Positions 50,504 to 54,631 of a stretch of 54,631 nucleotides of DNA are shown here, one piece after another. The notes below the pieces were generated by a model. It saw nothing but the letters and a program-made list of their open reading frames with translations, ran no database searches and was not told the origin of the DNA. A program made the position numbers and the translations under genes. The first letter of the stretch is position 1, and every line of letters begins with the position of its first letter. The stretch covers positions 1 through 54,631 of the forward strand of contig NZ_BBYM01000046.1 of the NCBI RefSeq assembly GCF_001570405.1, read 5' to 3'. The stretch is from Microtetraspora niveoalba. Lineage in GTDB: Bacteria > Actinomycetota > Actinomycetes > Streptosporangiales > Streptosporangiaceae.

Positions 50504-51163
50504 ATGAAGCTCGAGATATACGCCGATGTGCTGTGCCCCTGGTGCTACATCGGCAAAAGACGCCTTATGGCCGCACTGGCCGAGCACACCGCCCCTGACC
50601 GCGTCGAGGTCGTCTGGCGCGGCTACGAACTTGCGCCGGAGGAAGGCCGGATCCCCGGTCCGACCGCCGCAGAGGCCATGGCCGGCTGGTGGGGCGAGCA
50701 GGCGCCCACCCGAATCGCCCGGATCCGGTCGCTGGGCGCGGCGGAAGGCCTGGAGCTGAACCTGCATCTGGCGCGCCCGGTGAACACCTTCGACGCCCAC
50801 CGGCTGGTCAAGCTCGCCGCCGACCGCGGCCGAGCCGACCAGATGATGGAGCTGCTGCTGCACGCCTACCACACCGAGGGGCTCAACGTAGCCGATGCGC
50901 GGGTCCTGCAACGGCTGGGACGCGAGGCCGGGCTGGACGCCGGGGAGGTGCACGCCGTCCTGGACGGCGACGACTACGCCGACAAGGTGCGCGCCGACCG
51001 GCGCCGCGCGGCCGAGCATGGCGTCACCGGCGTTCCCAGCCTCGTGATCGACGGCCGCCCGCCGGTCTCCGGAGTCCAGCCCGTCGCCGATCTGCAAGTG
51101 CTGCTGAGGCGCGGTCAGACCGGCTCACACAGCGTCCCGGCCACACCCGGCCGGTCTGGCTGA
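50504..51163 (+). CDS. DsbA-family (FrnE-like) oxidoreductase
   Basis: A 219-residue thioredoxin-fold protein. D-V-L-C-P-W-C-Y-I-G-K is the active site (CPWC), and N-T-F-D-A-H-R-L plus G-V-T-G-V-P-S-L-V-I-D-G, with the cis-proline, confirm the FrnE branch. No signal peptide: cytoplasmic disulfide oxidoreductase. ATG 50504. Confidence 0.9.
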   Translation: MKLEIYADVLCPWCYIGKRRLMAALAEHTAPDRVEVVWRGYELAPEEGRIPGPTAAEAMAGWWGEQAPTRIARIRSLGAAEGLELNLHLARPVNTFDAHRLVKLAADRGRADQMMELLLHAYHTEGLNVADARVLQRLGREAGLDAGEVHAVLDGDDYADKVRADRRRAAEHGVTGVPSLVIDGRPPVSGVQPVADLQVLLRRGQTGSHSVPATPGRSG

Positions 51164-51203
51164 CGGGTGATCCGGTCATGCCCCTTCGGACACGAACCTC
51201 TTG

Positions 51204-51851
51204 ATGGAAGGAATCACGGAGATACCCCTGGCTGATCGACATCGGCATGATGAGGACATGCGACTCCCCACGCCGGATGACCCCGAAATGATGGCAGTCG
51301 TCGATCAATACCTCATGCCGCGGGAACGGTATTTGAAGCTGCTTCACGGCAACTTTCTGGCGATGCCGGAAAGGAAGCGCTCACGGTTCGGGCGCGAGTT
51401 GTCAGCCTCGGCACATCAGATCAGTGACCAAGAACTCTCGTTGCTCCTGGACGGTGAATGGCGCTCCCGGCTCACAGCGGCCTGGCTGATCGGCATCGAT
51501 CGTCGCACTCAGTTCCGCAGCCGCCTCCACGGGATGCTCCTGGACAGCGAACTCGTCTATTCAGGCCAGGGGTACTGCTTCGCCTTCGCCCGGTTCGCCG
51601 ATGAGCCCGCCGCCGCATCACTCGTCGCTTACCTGGACCGCTACCTCCCCGATCCGACGTGCCACTACAACCAGGATTGGGCGATGGGCGCGCTGCTCCA
51701 CCTCGACGAACGGCTGAGAACCGATCACGCCGCTCGCTTCCTTGCTCCACATGGTCTGTGGGCGAGATCGGCCATGCGCGGCCGGGACCCGATGGAACTG
51801 AAGGAAGAGATGGACCGGCGGTGCTCATTCGCGGAGGCCATCACCTCATGA
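51204..51851 (+). CDS. DUF6000 family protein
   Basis: A 215-residue product. Y-L-K-L-L-H-G-N-F, E-W-R-S-R-L-T-A-A-W-L-I-G-I-D-R-R-T-Q-F and G-Q-G-Y-C-F-A-F-A-R-F are diagnostic of DUF6000, an actinobacterial family without known function. ATG 51204 is used; ATG 51258 has a better RBS (GAGGAC) and may be the true start. Confidence 0.85.
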   Translation: MEGITEIPLADRHRHDEDMRLPTPDDPEMMAVVDQYLMPRERYLKLLHGNFLAMPERKRSRFGRELSASAHQISDQELSLLLDGEWRSRLTAAWLIGIDRRTQFRSRLHGMLLDSELVYSGQGYCFAFARFADEPAAASLVAYLDRYLPDPTCHYNQDWAMGALLHLDERLRTDHAARFLAPHGLWARSAMRGRDPMELKEEMDRRCSFAEAITS

Positions 51852-51861
51852 CCGTTCGCTG

Positions 51862-52047
51862 TCACCCGATGTACGGCAGGGCCTTTCCGGTGAGGTAGTG
51901 GCTGATCCGCATTCGCATTGACCGGTCCATTGAAAGTGCTTCGACCTCGTCACGGGGCACCCAGCGGACTTCGCGGGACTCGTCGCTCTGAGTCGGCTCG
52001 CCGTCGACCGCTCGGGCCGTGAGCACGATGGAGAACTCCTGCCGGGC
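51862..52047 (-). pseudogene. NUDIX hydrolase C-terminal fragment
   Basis: Q-E-F-S-I-V-L-T-A-R-A-V-D-G, then W-V-P-R-D-E-V-E-A-L-S-M and a stop at 51862 are the C-terminal end of a NUDIX hydrolase. The Nudix box part is missing at about 52047, where integrase sequence begins. Confidence 0.65.
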
Positions 52048-52054
52048 ACCGTGC

Positions 52055-52443
52055 CGAAGACGAGGGCCGTCCCGTCCCGATCCCGCCGGAGCTGGTGACG
52101 ATCCTCCGCGAGCACATGGAAGAAGTTCGGCATTCACGAAGACGGGCGTCTGTTCCGTACATCGCGGGGCGGTGTGATCTCCATCGGGACCTACTGCGAA
52201 GCGTGGCAGAAAGCTCGAGTCATGGCGCTCACGCCGGAAGAGGTCGTGTCCCCACTGGCGGCCCGGCCGTACGATCTCCGGCACGCTGCCGTCTCGCTCT
52301 GGCTCGGCGCCGGGGTAGCCGCTCCAGAGATGGCCGAACGCGCCGGGCACGGCGTGGACGTGTTGCTCAGGGTCTATGCGAAGTGCATCGACGGCGGTGT
52401 AGAGATCGCCAACCGGCGGATAGACGACGCTTTGGAGACATGA
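52055..52443 (+). pseudogene. Tyrosine integrase C-terminal fragment with frameshift
   Basis: The plus frame reads R-P-V-P-I-P-P-E-L-V-T-I-L-R-E-H-M-E-E and then shifts by one base (near 52126) into H-E-D-G-R-L-F-R-T-S-R-G-G. Later come R-P-Y-D-L-R-H-A-A-V-S-L-W-L-G-A-G-V and A-G-H-G-V-D-V-L-L-R-V-Y-A-K, the HxxR-like, H and Tyr motifs. N-terminal domains are missing. Confidence 0.8.
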
Positions 52444-52582
52444 GGGCGCAAGCTAGTGGCCCGTCACCTAACCTCAGCCGGATACTGCTTGGTCGGTGGA
52501 GACCCCGTCGATGGCTCCGCAGCCTTTCGTGTATAGCGATCGGTGGCCGGACAGGCTGCCACTGCGCCGGTGGGACGGAGCC

Positions 52583-52948
52583 TCAGGAGAACCGGGCGAG
52601 GGCCTGGTCGTAGATGCCATCGAAGCTGACCTTGAATTGCCGCCCGTCGGGGGTGGTGAGACCGATGGTCACGTATTCCGCACCCTGTTCCATCTGAATC
52701 TCGACGGCGGCTCCTGCTCGTGGAATTGTCCTTGGCAGGACCTTGCCGTCCCTGTCGATGGTGTGGACCACCTGCTGATCCGAGATCGTCAGGTAGCCGC
52801 CTATCCAGCCCTGGTGACTGTCGATCGAGGTGAAACCGTGGATCAGTCCGGGAACGGTCACCGAACCATCGGTATTCAACTTCGCGCGAGGCATTCCCCA
52901 GCGACGTGGGGCCGAGCCCAGGAACCAGCCGAGAATTTCGCCAAGCAT
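52583..52948 (-). CDS. Hypothetical protein
   Basis: A 121-residue product, ATG 52948. Beta-rich: S-V-T-V-P-G-L-I-H-G-F, G-Y-L-T-I-S-D-Q-Q-V-V-H-T-I-D-R-D-G-K and Y-V-T-I-G-L-T-T-P-D-G-R-Q-F. Family unknown. Regular codon use makes it likely real. Confidence 0.65.
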   Translation of the reverse strand: MLGEILGWFLGSAPRRWGMPRAKLNTDGSVTVPGLIHGFTSIDSHQGWIGGYLTISDQQVVHTIDRDGKVLPRTIPRAGAAVEIQMEQGAEYVTIGLTTPDGRQFKVSFDGIYDQALARFS

Positions 52949-53125
52949 ATTCCCAGGCTAGGTTCCAGAAGAGATGGGCGCGCGGATTCGCTGCCTGTCA
53001 CGCGATCTCGGCGGGGTAACTGATCCAGTTTCTGACGGGTGAGCTGGCGGTTATCCGTCCAACGTTCGGTAACGGGCAACTAGCGTCAGAGAGTCCCGGT
53101 CATCCCGGGGCCCTCTTCGTTTCGC

Positions 53126-53599
53126 CTAGCCCAGGCGCAGGGTGCTTTCCTCGATTTCAGCGTTTCGCGCGGGCGCGTACGAGGTCTCGGTGCCGGTGAT
53201 CGTGAAACCGGCCTTCTGCAGGACCCTGAGTGAACCGAGGTTGTCACTGGCGGCACGGGCATACAGCGGGCGGACGGGGACGAGCTCAAGGAACTGGGCG
53301 AGAGCTTGGCTGGCGACTCCTTGCCCCCATGCCGCGCGGTCGATCCAATAGGTGACCTCGGTGTCCCCTTCGATGACGAAGCAGCCGATGCTGCCGACCA
53401 GGTGACCATCCCGAGTCACCGCACGCAGGATGACATCGGGGGACGTCCTCAGCTTCGACATATGCGCATCGAACGCTTGGCGATCGTCGGGGTCCTTGGA
53501 AGTGAAGGCGGCCATCTGAACCGACTGGGGATCGCGCATCTGGTGGAACAGCGCATCCAGGTCGCCGTCCTCAACACCCCGCAACGCCACACCTGACAT
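53126..53599 (-). CDS. GNAT N-acetyltransferase
   Basis: A 157-residue acetyltransferase. G-S-I-G-C-F, then E-V-T-Y-W-I-D-R-A-A-W-G-Q-G-V-A-S-Q-A-L and N-L-G-S-L-R-V-L-Q-K-A-G-F form the RimJ/RimL-like core. ATG 53599 has GGGAGAG upstream. Substrate unknown. Confidence 0.87.
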   Translation of the reverse strand: MSGVALRGVEDGDLDALFHQMRDPQSVQMAAFTSKDPDDRQAFDAHMSKLRTSPDVILRAVTRDGHLVGSIGCFVIEGDTEVTYWIDRAAWGQGVASQALAQFLELVPVRPLYARAASDNLGSLRVLQKAGFTITGTETSYAPARNAEIEESTLRLG

Positions 53600-53908
53600 C
53601 GACGCTCTCCCCATCACCTGGCCGTTTCAACTCGTGCAGCAACCTAACAGCGGCTACCGACAGTCCTGCCCGAAGGAGTCGCAGGAAACAGGAGAGCATC
53701 GCGAACAACGCCTGACACGGAAAACCCGAGCTGACCGCACAGCACCATCGAACCTGGCCGGTAGCTCCCAACCCTCCCAACTCCGTCCTCCCGCGCATGG
53801 CCGCTCCGCATCAACAGGCCCATGCACCTCCGCTGTTCGGCCGAATCCAGGGCGAAGCTCCCGCTAATTTGTTTGCCGCCGACCAGCCTGGCCGGATAGG
53901 AAGCTTGA
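53600..53908. other. Gene-free stretch
   Basis: No convincing gene, repeat or RNA. It separates two divergent GNAT genes and may hold their promoters. Confidence 0.45.
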
Positions 53909-54451
53909 GTGCTAAAGGGCAGCAAAGTCGGGCTCAGGGCCCGGCACGAGGACGACATCCCGATCCTGCGGACCGAGCTCTACGACGACGTGGTCAACGC
54001 CTCGCGGTCCCAAGGGCGGCCGTGGCGGCCGATCACGCCCGGCTCGAAGGATTCGCGGCTCGTGGTGGACGACAATGAGCAAGGGCACGTCCCGTTCTCC
54101 GTGGTGGAGCTGGACGGCGGCACGCTGGTCGGCACCGCGACGCTGTGGGGCATCGACACCCACCACCGGTCCGCGCACATCGGGCTGGGGCTGCTGCCGT
54201 CGGCCCGCGGCAAGGGCTACGGCACCGACGTGGTAGCGGCGCTGTGCCACTACGGCTTCGTCGTGCGCGGCCTGCAGCGACTGCAGATCGAGACGCTGTC
54301 GAACAACGCCGCGATGTTGCGCTCCGCCGAGCGCAACGGCTTCGTCCGCGAGGGCGTGATGCGCTCCTCGGCCTGGGTGATGGGCGAGTTCCTGGACCAG
54401 GTGCTGCTCGGGCTCCTCGTCCAGGAGTGGAAGCTGGCCTCGAAGGGCTAG
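53909..54451 (+). CDS. GNAT N-acetyltransferase (RimJ/RimL type)
   Basis: A 180-residue acetyltransferase, GTG 53909. A-H-I-G-L-G-L-L-P-S-A-R-G-K-G-Y-G-T-D-V-V carries the acetyl-CoA loop, followed by Q-I-E-T-L-S-N-N-A-A-M-L-R-S-A-E-R-N-G-F. It may modify a ribosomal protein or antibiotic; not resolvable. It faces away from the previous GNAT gene and is a different subtype. Confidence 0.87.
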   Translation: MLKGSKVGLRARHEDDIPILRTELYDDVVNASRSQGRPWRPITPGSKDSRLVVDDNEQGHVPFSVVELDGGTLVGTATLWGIDTHHRSAHIGLGLLPSARGKGYGTDVVAALCHYGFVVRGLQRLQIETLSNNAAMLRSAERNGFVREGVMRSSAWVMGEFLDQVLLGLLVQEWKLASKG

Positions 54452-54496
54452 CCGACCTGCGGAAACGCGCCATGATCCATCCCGGATATATCCCGG

Positions 54497-54545
54497 GAAC
54501 AGCGGCCGAGGGCTGCTCAGGGTGGCGCATGGCTGCACACGGCCC
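54497..54545. repeat. Dispersed ~50-bp repeat, copy 2
   Basis: Matches 48212-48260 at about 41 of the first 50 positions. It follows TCCCGG-N7-CCGGGA, a short inverted repeat. The rest of the window (to 54631) shows no gene. Confidence 0.6.
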
Positions 54546-54631
54546 AGAGTCGCCCAGGACCGTTGTCAGCACCGGCGTTAGCAAGATCAGCGGTCATCAT
54601 GCATCCCGATGTTGATCAGCCACGGCATCAC

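Noticed and set aside
52496-53023. Plus-strand frame across the gene at 52583
   Set aside because: It lies antisense to a better-supported gene and has no conserved pattern.

Overview
The window is high-GC actinobacterial DNA. The GTG/TTG starts, the ATGA/GTGA gene overlaps, a DUF5753-type regulator, a SigE-family sigma factor, a TipAL-type MerR regulator, and the RepSA-like plus FtsK-like integrative-element core all fit a filamentous actinomycete. Streptosporangiaceae is my best guess, but no rRNA or other marker proves it.

Region 1 (1 to about 16.4 kb) reads as one actinomycete integrative and conjugative element (AICE). It sits against the 3' end of a tRNA-Ser(GCU) gene at 16445-16534. 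The core is compact and ordered: three small genes (10.4-11.4 kb), an FtsK/TraB-like DNA translocase, a 50-residue zinc-ribbon protein, a rolling-circle Rep, an excisionase, and a tyrosine integrase with a ten-cysteine insertion. The cargo to the left includes a translationally coupled triplet (868-4909) of a short UvrD-like helicase, a DarT-like ADP-ribosyltransferase and an ADP-ribosylglycohydrolase with a C-terminal extension. It also includes a DUF5753 regulator, a four-gene cassette with an RsbW-type ATPase, a helix-turn-helix protein and a PP2C-like phosphatase, and an Mrr-type restriction endonuclease. The triplet and the endonuclease look poorer in GC than the rest. The left att site is not visible, so the element probably continues beyond the window.

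Region 2 (16.5-45.5 kb) looks chromosomal. It holds YceI/MarR, a SigE-type sigma factor, a Cys-rich barrel protein with a MauE-like partner, and an orphan AAA ATPase flanked by short repeats. At 22.1-26.7 kb a tight operon holds an Lgt-like transferase, a proline-rich membrane protein, a Tes/MJ0619-like radical SAM enzyme and a second membrane protein. A divergent M15 peptidase lipoprotein adjoins it. This set suggests lipid or lipoprotein remodelling. Then come a NUDIX-NYN protein, a YraQ/YcgQ-type membrane pair, an acetyltransferase, a hydrolase, PRC-barrel and YihY proteins, a PAS protein, VOC proteins, a TipAL regulator with a DUF2268 protease, a deleted SigJ-type sigma gene beside its usual AhpD-like partner, an Lrp/SMP-30 pair and a HEAT/MerR-HEAT operon.

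Region 3 (45.5-54.6 kb) is a decay zone. Intact small genes (SufR-like regulator/DoxX, VOC, monooxygenase, DsbA-like, DUF6000, two GNATs) alternate with relics: an IS3 transposase scrap, IS-end palindromes, pieces of a GntR regulator, an HD protein, an NmrA reductase, a NUDIX protein and a frameshifted integrase. A dispersed repeat of about 50 bp occurs at 48.2 and 54.5 kb.
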